DNA of 64,000 bases, taken from NCBI RefSeq assembly GCF_009760915.1, contig NZ_VIDQ01000003.1, positions 124,001 through 188,000 of the forward strand. Direction: 5' to 3'. The position numbers and the translations under genes are program-made. The stretch is from Azohydromonas aeria (GTDB lineage: Bacteria > Pseudomonadota > Gammaproteobacteria > Burkholderiales > Burkholderiaceae_C). Position 1 is the stretch's first letter; every line of letters begins with the position of its first letter. Positions 17,030 to 26,918 of the stretch are shown here, piece by piece. Under the pieces are notes generated by a model. That model searched no databases. It saw only the letters and a list, made by a program, of their open reading frames with translations, and had not been told where the DNA came from.

Positions 17030-17683
17030 TCAAGCCACCCTGAGCCGGTTGACCACGGAACGGACTCCAGGAGCGGAGCGCACCGTGCCTTCCACGGCTT
17101 CGCGCTCGCGCCAGGAATCCACCGTGCCGTCGAGGCTGACCGTGCCTGCGCCACTGACATGGATGTCGAGATGCCGGGCCTCGCGCTGCGCGTGTCGCAC
17201 CAGCGCCTGGCGGATGCGCTCGGCCAGGTCAGGCGGCATGGGGCGCTGCTTGAGCGTGGTGTCGTTGGAGACGCCGATCACGCCCCGGAGAGCACCCACG
17301 GCCTTCTCCACCAGCCGGCGCTGGTACTCCCATTCCAGCTCGCCTTGCAGCGTGATCCAGCCCTTGTCCACCATCAGCCTGACGGCAGTGGCGGGGATGG
17401 AGGCGAGGTGGGACAACGCGGCTTCGGCCGCCTGGGCGATGTCCGTGTCGCTGCGCCGGTGATCGGGGGACAGCCGCACGTCGAGCTCCAGGGCCACGGC
17501 CCTGATGCCGCTGACGCGCTGCAGCGCCTTTTCCACCGCCCACTTTTCCGCATAGGTCTGCAGGTGGCCGGACACCGTGACCACGCCGTCCTTGACCGCC
17601 ACGCCCAGCGCCGTGGACTGCACGGCCGGGTCCATGTCGAACTCGTCCTCGATGTCCCGCTTCAACTGTGCATCGCCTTTCAT
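17030..17683 (-). CDS. Triple BON-domain protein
   Basis: A 217-residue cytoplasmic protein (no signal peptide) with three BON repeats: about 4-75, 80-148 and 150-217. Each has the pattern of a Gly-containing turn, as in DGVVTVSGHLQTYAEKWAVEKAL, KGWITLQGELEWEYQRRLVEKAV and AGTVSLDGTVDSWREREAVEGTV. BON domains are thought to bind phospholipid or other ligands, and are common next to Usp genes. Its ATG overlaps the stop of the nicotinamidase-like gene (ATGA), so they are co-translated. Confidence 0.88.
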   Translation of the reverse strand: MKGDAQLKRDIEDEFDMDPAVQSTALGVAVKDGVVTVSGHLQTYAEKWAVEKALQRVSGIRAVALELDVRLSPDHRRSDTDIAQAAEAALSHLASIPATAVRLMVDKGWITLQGELEWEYQRRLVEKAVGALRGVIGVSNDTTLKQRPMPPDLAERIRQALVRHAQREARHLDIHVSGAGTVSLDGTVDSWREREAVEGTVRSAPGVRSVVNRLRVA

Positions 17684-18330
17684 GCCTGTCTCCTTTCCGG
17701 GCGGGCACTCATGGGGCCGGCCATCAGCGCTGCGCTGTCACTGAGGACGGCGCCGGCGCGCCCCATCTCCTCCACCGCTCGCTCTCCATCGCCAGGTTGC
17801 AGGTTCTCCGCGGCCACGGCGTCGCGCAGCACCACGACCGCGAAGCCCTGCGCCAGGGCATACAGCACCGTGCGCAGCACGCTATGGTCGGTCGCCAGTC
17901 CGCCGACGAACAGGCGCTTCACGCCCGAATTGCGCAGACGCGGCAGCAGATCGGTTCCCGCGAAGGCCGAACAGGCCTCCCGCCCTGGCGACGTGGCCTT
18001 GGAAACCAGCCCCACCGTAGCGGGCAGCCGCAACGCCGCCGAGAAGGCTGCGCCAGGGCTGTGTGCCACGCAGTGGCTGGGCCATGGACCACCCTGGGCG
18101 TGGAAGGAGCAGTGATTCGGCGGATGCCAGTCCCGCGTGACGTACACGGGCAGGTTGCGCCTGGTGAACGCCTCGATGCCGCGGGCCAAGGGGGCCAGCA
18201 CCCGGTCCCCGCGCGGCACGGACAGCGCGCCGCCGGGCAGGAAATCCCGCTGGGGATCGACCACCAGCAACGCGTCGCCGCGGCGTGGTTCCACTTGCTC
18301 GATATGGCCCGTCTCCTCGGTCCTTGTCAT
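17680..18330 (-). CDS. Nicotinamidase/isochorismatase-family protein with Ser at the catalytic Cys position
   Basis: A 216-residue cysteine-hydrolase-fold protein close to nicotinamidase PncA. Catalytic Asp (D25 in VVDPQRDF) and Lys (K111 in VSKATSP) are present, as are metal-site residues D67, H69, H73 and H86. The nucleophile motif, usually GLATDYCV, reads GLATDHSV with S150. Without the Cys it may be inactive, slower or binding-only. The start is at the ATG after GACAAGGACC; a longer frame upstream overlaps the Usp gene and is rejected. It overlaps the BON gene by four bases and follows the Usp gene by 53 bp. Confidence 0.85.
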   Translation of the reverse strand: MTRTEETGHIEQVEPRRGDALLVVDPQRDFLPGGALSVPRGDRVLAPLARGIEAFTRRNLPVYVTRDWHPPNHCSFHAQGGPWPSHCVAHSPGAAFSAALRLPATVGLVSKATSPGREACSAFAGTDLLPRLRNSGVKRLFVGGLATDHSVLRTVLYALAQGFAVVVLRDAVAAENLQPGDGERAVEEMGRAGAVLSDSAALMAGPMSARPERRQA

Positions 18331-18383
18331 GGCCAGCCCTCGGTCGGTTTGAACTTCGATGCTGCAGTGGCGCCCATGCAGGC

Positions 18384-18839
18384 TCAGGGCTTGAGGTGCT
18401 GATGCCGGACCAGCAGCACCGGTACCGCGGCATGGTGCAGCACGAGCTCCGCATCGCTGCCCATGGCCAACCGGCTGAGGCCGCGACGGCCGTGCGTGCC
18501 CATCACGATGAGCTGGCAATTCCTGGCCTGCGCTTCACGGGCGATGAGTTGTCCCACACGGCCTGACATCAGTTCCGTCAGCACGGCCTCGGTGCGTACG
18601 CCAGCGTGGTCTGCCTCCCCGCGCCCGCTGGCAAGCAGCTTCTCGCCATGCTCCAGCACGTCCTGCTGAAAATCGGCGGCGTGCAGCACGGACGACATAT
18701 CGACCAGCATGGGCAGGTCGTTCACGACGTGCAGCAGCACGAGCACCGACTGGAGCGCCGTGGCCAGGGCGATGGCTTCACGAAGGCCTTGGCCGGCCGT
18801 GTCGCTGCCATCGATGGGCACCAGGATCCTTGCGTACAT
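18384..18839 (-). CDS. Universal stress protein
   Basis: A 151-residue UspA-family protein starting MYARILVPIDGSDTAGQGL. It carries the ATP-binding pattern G-x2-G-x9-G-S in MGTHGRRGLSRLAMGSDAEL and ends VPVLLVRHQHLKP. It is the first gene of a minus-strand unit with the nicotinamidase-like and BON genes. A perfect 14-bp FNR-type box with a -10 hexamer sits just upstream. Confidence 0.93.
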   Translation of the reverse strand: MYARILVPIDGSDTAGQGLREAIALATALQSVLVLLHVVNDLPMLVDMSSVLHAADFQQDVLEHGEKLLASGRGEADHAGVRTEAVLTELMSGRVGQLIAREAQARNCQLIVMGTHGRRGLSRLAMGSDAELVLHHAAVPVLLVRHQHLKP

Positions 18840-18868
18840 GCGGACCTCGCCAGTCGATTCGACGCCGC

Positions 18869-18909
18869 ATGATCAACGCGTGCCGGCCAGGGAGCTTGCG
18901 AAATCGCAA
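18869..18909 (-). promoter_or_regulatory. FNR/NnrR-type palindrome and -10 for the Usp-PncA-BON unit
   Basis: TTGCGAAATCGCAA (18896-18909) is a perfect dyad. On the minus strand a -10-like GATCAT (18874-18869) begins 28.5 bp from its centre. The Usp ATG follows at 18839, leaving a short leader of roughly 20 bases. Confidence 0.68.
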
Positions 18910-19005
18910 TTGGCGCCCATGCAGGGCCGCTCCGGCGCCCGCCATCGAGGTGCGCAGCCATGTCGTGCAGATGGATACATTTGCGGCCCGTCCGAGGCAC
19001 TGGAG

Positions 19006-19046
19006 TTGACGCGTCGCAAGTGCGCGTATCGGCCGGCTCCTAGATT
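19006..19046 (+). promoter_or_regulatory. FNR-type box and TAGATT -10 upstream of a gene remnant
   Basis: TTGACGCGTCGCAA (19006-19019) and TAGATT (19041-19046) have the same sequence and spacing as the promoter at 10367-10407. The first downstream ATG is at 19144, of a truncated gene, so the promoter seems to have outlived its gene. Confidence 0.62.
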
Positions 19047-19143
19047 TTCGTTGCCGTTGCGACAGAGACTCTGCGACCGGCGCCAGGGACCGGCCACCAG
19101 GGGTCGTGCATCGACGCCATCTTCTCAACGGAAGGAGCATCGA

Positions 19144-19330
19144 ATGAACGCCTTGATCCCGCTGTCGCGCCTTGACGAAATGATCCTGCGGCGGTGTGCC
19201 AGTGGCCATTTCCATGGCCCGTGTACTGGACGCCCCGCTGGAGGACTTCGGGGCGATCGGGATGTTCTACCGGCATTTCGATCGGGTCAGCGACGTGGCA
19301 GTGGTGGCGATGGTGAAACCACTCCTGTAG
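19144..19330 (+). pseudogene. Composite remnant: unknown gene start joined to a phosphoribosyltransferase fragment
   Basis: AAGGAG precedes ATG 19144 and the frame opens MNALIPLSRLDEMI, which resembles starts of Hsp20 proteins in related loci (tentative). From about 19190, in another frame, the sequence reads GGVPVAISMARVLDAPLEDF, a typical piece of phosphoribosyltransferase-fold proteins (GGVPVA...ALDAPLDVF). That frame stops at about 19330. The arrangement suggests a deletion that fused the start of one gene to the interior of another. Confidence 0.45.
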
Positions 19331-19558
19331 CGTGCCCGAATAACGGGTCTCAGGTGGGCAGAAACTCGATTCTGCTCGGAATAATACCCGTTGATGTTCC
19401 ATTCACGGGGATTTGCATTTTGCGTCTGCTGGCGCTATTGAAGGTGCCGCGAGACGATGATGCTGGCGTGCTGACATTCATCGAATGGACGGCTGGAAAT
19501 CGATGAACTGTTTTCCATGCTTGACGTGCCGATCAACCATGATCCGCGGGAGAAATCC

Positions 19559-20644
19559 ATGAAGCCATTTCGCATTTCCGGTTTGATGGTGGCGATGCTG
19601 GCCTGCTCCAACAGCTGGGCAGTGCCGGAGAGTGCAAGTGTCGGCACCCCGGCCCACGCCGGTGCGACGACCTACGCGGTACACGACCTGGGCTCGGTAC
19701 AAGGCGGCGCCAGTCATGCGCGCGCCATCAACGGGCGTGGGCAGGCTGCAGGGTATGCCGTCTTCAATGTGAACGGGGGCATGCGTCCGGCCCTGTTCGA
19801 GCTGGGCAAGCTGCCCCTGCCCATCCACACCGACGGTCCAGGGGAAGCCAACGGCCTGAACGACGATGGCGAGGTCGTGGGCTACTACATGCGGGGCGAC
19901 AGCAGGCAGGCCTTCCTGTGGCGCCGGCACGAATTGAGATTACTGTTGTCGCCCATCGGTGGCCCATCCGAAGCCAGCGCGATCAACAACCGCTCCGAAG
20001 TCGTCGGCTGGTTTGAAGTGGCGCCCGGAGTGAGGCACGGCTTTTATTACTACAAGGGCCGATTGATCGATCTGGGAAGCTGGGGCGGCATTTCCTCGCA
20101 GGCCACCGGCATCAACAAGAAGGGCGATATCGTCGGATTCAGGCAGGTGGCGGTGAACGGGATCATGGTCACGCAGGGTGTACTGATGCTTCAAGGGCAA
20201 AAACCTCGATTGATTCGTCCGCCCAAGGATTTCGACAACATGCTCCCGAACAGCATCAACGAGAGTGGTGACGTGGCCGGGAAAATGTGGAGCAGCAGCC
20301 GGCGCTTCGATTTCGAGACCTCGGCGTTTGCCACCCGCGATGGCCAGGTCGTGAATCTGCAGCGGCCCGGCTGCTGCTTCGGCACCGCGGGTGTCGCACT
20401 GAACAAGAAGGGCGTCGTGGTGGGCTACAACTTCGACCGCAACGGCGACCCGCATGAGAACCTGACGCTGTGGCATCCGAAGCAGGGGCAGGTCGGCCTG
20501 TCGGGCCTGGGGCGCGACCAGGGTTGGTATCAGCTGACCGAAGGCAACGACATCAGCAACGACGGCGTGATCGTGGGTGCGGGTGTGCAGTGGCCGCGGG
20601 ACTTCTTTCCGCATGCCCTGATGCTGGTGCCGCGGCGGCCATAG
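19559..20644 (+). CDS. Exported HAF-repeat protein
   Basis: A 361-residue protein with a signal peptide (MKPFRISGLMVAMLACSNSWA) and repeated blocks of the HAF/PEP-anchored type: AINGRGQAAGY, GLNDDGEVVGYY, AINNRSEVVGWF, GINKKGDIVGF, SINESGDVAGK, ALNKKGVVVGYN, DISNDGVIVGAG, each about 45 residues apart. The start is at this ATG, with GGGAGAAA upstream, rather than at the ATG 14 codons earlier. Such proteins form beta-propeller-like extracellular repeats of unknown role. GC is lower than in neighbours. It has no clear operon partner. Confidence 0.82.
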   Translation: MKPFRISGLMVAMLACSNSWAVPESASVGTPAHAGATTYAVHDLGSVQGGASHARAINGRGQAAGYAVFNVNGGMRPALFELGKLPLPIHTDGPGEANGLNDDGEVVGYYMRGDSRQAFLWRRHELRLLLSPIGGPSEASAINNRSEVVGWFEVAPGVRHGFYYYKGRLIDLGSWGGISSQATGINKKGDIVGFRQVAVNGIMVTQGVLMLQGQKPRLIRPPKDFDNMLPNSINESGDVAGKMWSSSRRFDFETSAFATRDGQVVNLQRPGCCFGTAGVALNKKGVVVGYNFDRNGDPHENLTLWHPKQGQVGLSGLGRDQGWYQLTEGNDISNDGVIVGAGVQWPRDFFPHALMLVPRRP

Positions 20645-20745
20645 CGCTTCCCGTTCCCTGCGTCACCCGGCGCAGCGCGTTGCAGAGATTCACATCACGC
20701 GGTGGCACGGCTCCCTTGACGGCACCGCAGGCCAGGAGGTCCACC

Positions 20746-21678
20746 ATGTCAGCCCATCCCGCCGTGTCCAGCCTGACCATGTCGGCGCAGCGCGCCAACA
20801 AGCCGCTCGATCGGGTCTATGACGTCTTCCTGTCGCACCGCAAGCAGGACGAGCAGCTCATCGACGAGCTCGTGGACTGCATCGAGATGGAGCTGGGCTT
20901 CACGACCTACGTTGACTGGAAGAACAGTGCCGACGAGCTTGACCGCGGCAACGTCACGCCCGACACCGCTGCCTACCTGCGCAACGTGATGCGGCACGCC
21001 AGCAGCCTGATCTACGTGGTGGGCAGCGACCCTGCCGGCTCGACCTGGACGCCCTGGGAGCTGGGCTTCTATGACGGCCGGCAAAGTGCGCGCCGCATCG
21101 GGATCTACCTGCCCAAGGGCGTGCACATGCCGACGGACAAGCTGCACTACCTGGGCCTGTACGGGAAGCCGTTGCGCGAGAGCGACCTGGAGGACTTTCT
21201 CACGGCGGCGGTTCTCGACACGGCCGCCCTGGACTCGGCGCAGACGGACCAGTGGGCACGCCACCTGACCCGGCTGGCCAGCAACCCATTGGACTACACG
21301 CTGTCGGTGCTGCAGTGGCATCTCGGGTTCTGCGCCAACCGGCTCACGCTGCCGCAGGCTCAGGGACTGACGCTGGACGACCAGCCGTGGGACATGCCCG
21401 TCGAGTCGCTGCCCTGGGCGGGCACGTGGCTGGATGCGCTGCGCGCCGGCCAGTACCAGGTGCGCGAGTTGCGCCGGCAACTGCAGCGTGTGCAGCGCGG
21501 ACAGCTGCCGGCGGCCGTGGTCGCGGGCGACGGCGCTTCGCTGCTGTCCGCCTGGAACTCGGCACTTGCGCGACTCGGCGCTTTCCATCGGAGTTCCTGG
21601 TTCCCCGGCGCTGCCGCTCCCTGGCTTCAGCATGGTTCCGTGAACCCGGACGTGGTGGACAGCCGCTACACCAGGTGA
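20746..21678 (+). CDS. TIR-domain protein with phasin-like/helical C-terminal extension
   Basis: A 310-residue protein. The TIR domain (about 22-135) begins YDVFLSHRKQDEQLIDELVDCIE. It contains STWTPWELGFYDGR, where E105 sits at the position of the catalytic Glu of TIR NAD-hydrolases (W-x-x-x-E type). The C-terminal 150 residues are helical and Gln-rich (VRELRRQLQRVQRGQ) and are not assigned to a family. AGGAGGT lies six bases before the ATG; the open frame upstream belongs to the previous gene's shadow. It lies among Usp, phasin and nicotinamidase-like genes, so it may act in NAD turnover under stress or in phage defence; this is inference. Confidence 0.82.
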   Translation: MSAHPAVSSLTMSAQRANKPLDRVYDVFLSHRKQDEQLIDELVDCIEMELGFTTYVDWKNSADELDRGNVTPDTAAYLRNVMRHASSLIYVVGSDPAGSTWTPWELGFYDGRQSARRIGIYLPKGVHMPTDKLHYLGLYGKPLRESDLEDFLTAAVLDTAALDSAQTDQWARHLTRLASNPLDYTLSVLQWHLGFCANRLTLPQAQGLTLDDQPWDMPVESLPWAGTWLDALRAGQYQVRELRRQLQRVQRGQLPAAVVAGDGASLLSAWNSALARLGAFHRSSWFPGAAAPWLQHGSVNPDVVDSRYTR

Positions 21679-21822
21679 TCCCGGGCTCGGTGCGGCATTG
21701 GAGAGAAGCGGGCTGGCCGGCCCGGGCGAAGGATGAGCTTCAAGCCGTCGTGACATCCCGGTGCTTGCCCATGCTCACCCGCACCAGTGAAGAAGTCGCC
21801 GTGGCTTACTGTCCAGCCATCT

Positions 21823-22059
21823 TCAGGTGGGCGTGCCGCCTTCCGCGCGCACCAGGAGCACCGGTACGGTGGACGTGCGCACCACGAGCTCGGCATCGCT
21901 GCCCAGGGCGAGCCGCGTCAGGCCACGCCGGCCATGGGGGCCCATCACGATGAGCTGGCAGTCATGTGCACTGGCTTCTTCGACAATGGCCGTGGCGGCC
22001 CGGCCGGAAGGAATCTCGCGCAGCACGGCCTGACTGGGCACCAGGATCCTCGAGTACAT
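21823..22059 (-). CDS. Universal stress protein with a large internal in-frame deletion
   Basis: A 78-residue ORF that begins MYSRILVP like other Usps here and jumps directly to SQAVLREIPSGRAATAIVEEA, the part that normally lies near residue 85. It then keeps the full C-terminal ATP-binding segment MGPHGRRGLTRLALGSDAELVV and VPVLLVR. Compared with the Usp at 18384-18839 about 75 residues (strand 1 loop to helix 3) are missing, with frame preserved. It retains a start and an upstream FNR-type box. It may be a decaying gene or a mini-Usp. Confidence 0.8.
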   Translation of the reverse strand: MYSRILVPSQAVLREIPSGRAATAIVEEASAHDCQLIVMGPHGRRGLTRLALGSDAELVVRTSTVPVLLVRAEGGTPT

Positions 22060-22100
22060 GGCCGACCTCCGTGTGCAGCCGCATGGCGACCGGTGGAACG

Positions 22101-22141
22101 ATCTTCGTGAGGTACGGCGGGCCGGGATCGAGACAACGCAA
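22101..22141 (-). promoter_or_regulatory. FNR-type box upstream of the deleted Usp
   Basis: On the minus strand TTGCGTTGTCTCGA (22141-22128) is one base from the box before the next Usp gene (TTGCGTTATCTCAA), with a second change at the end. A weak -10 GAAGAT begins at 22106 at the common 28.5-bp offset. Confidence 0.5.
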
Positions 22142-22227
22142 TCGGCGGGAAGCTTGCTGCCCGTGCGTGGGGCAACGAGATGGCCGAGCGGCAGGCCGGC
22201 GACGGTGTTCCGCGTGGTGCGCGGCGG

Positions 22228-22767
22228 TTACGGGGTCTGCAAGCCCGCCTTTTGCCGGTCCCAGAATGCTTGCCAGTCCTGGGCAGCCTGCTCGAAGTTC
22301 TTTCGAAGTCCTTCGAATATCGCCTTCGCATCGGCTGCATCGACGACGACTGCCATCGGCATGACGGAAGGAGGAAGTGCTCCGAATGGCCGCGGGGTCA
22401 TGAACTCGAGCAGCTGCCACATCAGGGCAGCCTGGGAGCTGAGCAGATTCGCCGTCGCTTCGAGCTGGCGTTGGGACAACTGCGTGACCACGGCCGCCAG
22501 GTCGTCGTTCCCGGACTCGCCCAGCTTGCCGGAGCCCGGCACCGGAGAAACCGTGCTCGCCACGACTCCATTCCACGCCGGAAGCAGGTTTTCCAGAACG
22601 GTCAACTGGTGCGACTGCAGCTGCTTCATCCACTTCATGAGCTGCTCGGCTGCCTGCACAGCCGTGGAGACGCCGTCCAGCAGGGGCACTGTCCCCGAGG
22701 CGGCTCCTGCGTCACCGTTTGCATGGTCAGCCTGGTCAGTCATGCTTTGCGTCTTCCTGCGATTCAT
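22228..22767 (-). CDS. Phasin-family protein
   Basis: A 179-residue mostly helical protein with alternating amphipathic helices (VSTAVQAAEQLMKWMKQLQ, LAAVVTQLSQRQLEATANLLSSQ) and a C-terminal segment IFEGLRKNFEQAAQDWQAFWDRQK, like phasins that coat polyhydroxyalkanoate granules. The start is set at the ATG with AAGGAG seven bases upstream; the longer frame reaches into the promoter palindrome. An FNR-type class II promoter precedes it. PHA is a plausible reserve during oxygen limitation. Confidence 0.75.
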   Translation of the reverse strand: MNRRKTQSMTDQADHANGDAGAASGTVPLLDGVSTAVQAAEQLMKWMKQLQSHQLTVLENLLPAWNGVVASTVSPVPGSGKLGESGNDDLAAVVTQLSQRQLEATANLLSSQAALMWQLLEFMTPRPFGALPPSVMPMAVVVDAADAKAIFEGLRKNFEQAAQDWQAFWDRQKAGLQTP

Positions 22768-22804
22768 GGCTGGGCTCCTTGGAATGGAACGGAAGGAACG
22801 GGTA

Positions 22805-22850
22805 AACATAAGCGGCCCGTTCGCGTGCCGCTTGCGCATGCGCAAGCGGC
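22805..22850 (-). promoter_or_regulatory. 24-bp perfect palindrome containing a TTGCG-N4-CGCAA box, with -10
   Basis: Positions 22827-22850 form a perfect 24-bp dyad whose core TTGCGCATGCGCAA (22832-22845) is an FNR/NnrR-type box. A good -10 TATGTT (22810-22805, minus strand) begins 28.5 bp from the centre. The phasin start follows at 22767. Confidence 0.7.
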
Positions 22851-22971
22851 GTCGTACCTGAATGTCACCAGCGCCTGCTGCCGGATTGCAGGCGTGCCTG
22901 GGGCATCGACCTTGGCAGGCGCTGCGCCGAGCCTGCCGCGCAGCGGCAGCCCAGGTGCTGGCGGGCGCTCC

Positions 22972-23427
22972 TCAACTGGCGGCAGCGCCGGCTCGCACCA
23001 GCAGCACGGGAACCATGGACGCCCGCACGACATGCTCCGCGTCGCTGCCCAGGGACAGCCGGGTGCGTCCGTTGCGCCCATGCATGCCCATCACGATCAG
23101 GCCGCACTGGCGCCGGGACGCCTCGTCCAGGATGGCGCTGGAAACCCGGTTGGACAGCACTTCGCGAAGCACGGCCTCGAAGGGCAGGCCCGAGGCTTCG
23201 AGGCTGTCTGCATGCTGGTCCAGCAGTGCCTGGCCGCTCTCGAGACAGGCCTGCCGCGCTTCATCGAAGCTGGCCGTCGTGGGCTGGGTCAGCAACAGAT
23301 GGTAGGCGTCCACGACATGCAGCAGCACCAGCCTGGAATCGATAAGGCGGGCAAGGTGGACCGCCTCCTGCAGGGCCCGCTCCGACTCCGCGCTGCCGTC
23401 GACTGGAACCAGTATCTTCTGATACAT
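22972..23427 (-). CDS. Universal stress protein
   Basis: A 151-residue UspA-family protein starting MYQKILVPVDGSAESERAL and carrying the ATP-binding pattern MGMHGRNGRTRLSLGSDAEH. The start ATG is chosen over an upstream TTG that lies within the FNR-type box. It lies downstream of the transcarbamylase-like gene on the same strand but has its own promoter. Confidence 0.93.
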   Translation of the reverse strand: MYQKILVPVDGSAESERALQEAVHLARLIDSRLVLLHVVDAYHLLLTQPTTASFDEARQACLESGQALLDQHADSLEASGLPFEAVLREVLSNRVSSAILDEASRRQCGLIVMGMHGRNGRTRLSLGSDAEHVVRASMVPVLLVRAGAAAS

Positions 23428-23467
23428 CGCGACCTCCGGCAGGGCAGTCCTGGCAGCCCTCCCGGCC

Positions 23468-23508
23468 ATTGTTGGAGGCTCCGGGCGGCCCCGCTTGAGA
23501 TAACGCAA
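23468..23508 (-). promoter_or_regulatory. FNR-type box and -10 for Usp 22972-23427
   Basis: Minus-strand TTGCGTTATCTCAA (23508-23495) with AACAAT (23473-23468) as -10, again 28.5 bp from the box centre. The Usp ATG is at 23427. Confidence 0.65.
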
Positions 23509-23603
23509 TCAGGCACGCCGGACGCCGCCCCATGCTGCTGCATTGCCAGGCGGTGGCGCAACCGGTCGGGCCCGGGATGGTGCCGCCTCCCGGGCGACCG
23601 CGC

Positions 23604-24128
23604 TCACAGCAACGTATGCACCAGCATGGCCTGCAGCAGGAGGTGGTGGCCGTCATCGCCGCCTGCGGGCGCTCCGGTGGCCTGTGTCTGCTCCCCATCG
23701 AGGTGGGGCAACAGTTGCGCCACCGGGTGGTCGTGGCGACCCAGGCCGTCGTACACCGGCACGCCGCTGTCGCGGTGCAGGCACTGGACCAGCTCGGCCG
23801 GCAGGCCGTCGCAGTCCAGCGCGTCATAGCAGCGCCCGAGCAGCCGCGCGGTGTCGCGGATCTGCGCAACGTTGTCCGGAGCAACGGCCAAGGGGGGAAC
23901 CCAGGCCACGCGCGCTCCGAGTCCGCGCGCCGCGTGGGCCACCACGCCCTGCGAGGCATTGTGACGGTCGGCCGACAGCAGGCCCAGGTGCTTGCCGTCC
24001 AGCAGTGGCGGCAAGGCGCCGGAACGGCTCATGGTGCGCAGCGAGCGGGCCAGTTGCAGAACGGCTTGACCCACCGGAGTAGGCAGGGCGTTCGCGGTGA
24101 GCAGGAGCGGAGAAGTGGTCGGATGCAT
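23604..24128 (-). CDS. Orphan transcarbamylase N-domain-like protein, copy 2
   Basis: A 174-residue paralogue of the protein at 9699-10247. LDGKHLGLLSADRHNASQGV aligns with the OTCase LAGK..ALIFEKPSTRTRVSF loop but lacks the S-T-R-T-R residues. IRDTARLLGRCYDALDCDG and RDSGVPVYDGLGRHDHPVAQLLPHL match the DTARVLGRMYDGI and GVPVWNGLTDEFHPTQ regions. The ornithine/aspartate-binding half is absent. It is probably not an enzyme. It lies 176 bp upstream of a Usp gene on the same strand. The ATG is selected because upstream sequence lacks similarity to copy 1; no clear ribosome-binding site is seen. Confidence 0.75.
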   Translation of the reverse strand: MHPTTSPLLLTANALPTPVGQAVLQLARSLRTMSRSGALPPLLDGKHLGLLSADRHNASQGVVAHAARGLGARVAWVPPLAVAPDNVAQIRDTARLLGRCYDALDCDGLPAELVQCLHRDSGVPVYDGLGRHDHPVAQLLPHLDGEQTQATGAPAGGDDGHHLLLQAMLVHTLL

Positions 24129-24451
24129 GAGCAAGCCGGGCGCCGGGCGGTTACAGCACGTTCTTGCGCCGCTTGGACGTCGGTCACGCGGCAGGCACGG
24201 TGAGCAGCCCGAATTGTGCAAGTGGCAGTCCCGGCCAGGTTCCGCCCAGGTGGTCACATTTCACGCTGGAGCGCTTCGTGGACGTGACGGCCTCGATGCG
24301 CCTGATGCAGGAAGCAGCGGCCCGGCGAACACGCCCGGCGAGGCGATGTTGATGAAACATGGCTTCTCAAGCCCGGTATGCAGGCGGGAAGGTCGCCCGG
24401 GGCGAGGGCCAGGTGTGACCGCCGGGCACAGGGGCTGCTGGTCTGTCTGCG
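24129..24451. other. Intergenic, nothing recognised
   Basis: About 320 bp between the transcarbamylase-like gene and the divergent PAS kinase gene. No FNR-type box in standard spacing, hairpin or ORF of note. Confidence 0.5.
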
Positions 24452-26581
<2,130 letters not shown>

Positions 26582-26918
26582 CCGGCGCACTGGCACTCGC
26601 GCAGCCTGTTCCGTCCGGCGCCAAGCCCTGGCTTTCGATCCGCCGTGCCGTCTCGGCCAGCGATTCGGCCCGGACCCGGTGGGCGCTTGACGCGGCAATC
26701 GGCGCCGACATGCCTGATAGCAGGCAGTTGTGCAAGAGCGCGCTCAACTTCAGCGGTGCGAAGCGCGAACAATGTCACGGGGCCGGGCTTCAGCAACTTC
26801 GCCGCAAGCACGATAAGAAGTCTCAGGCTGCCACGAAAAGCCGCCATGGCATCGAGGCAGGCATCCCCAAGACACCACACCGAGCCCAAGGGCCTCCCGT
26901 GAGCTCAACCCGTTTTCC
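26582..26918. other. Intergenic between two sensor genes
   Basis: About 340 bp. Holds TTGACGCGGCAA (26687-26698), which resembles the FNR-type boxes but is two bases shorter than the 14-bp form, so it is not counted. No ORF or hairpin recognised. Confidence 0.45.

Noticed and set aside
26687-26698. TTGACGCGGCAA as another FNR-type box
   Set aside because: It is two bases shorter than the 14-bp dyad, so half sites would not be on the correct helical face.
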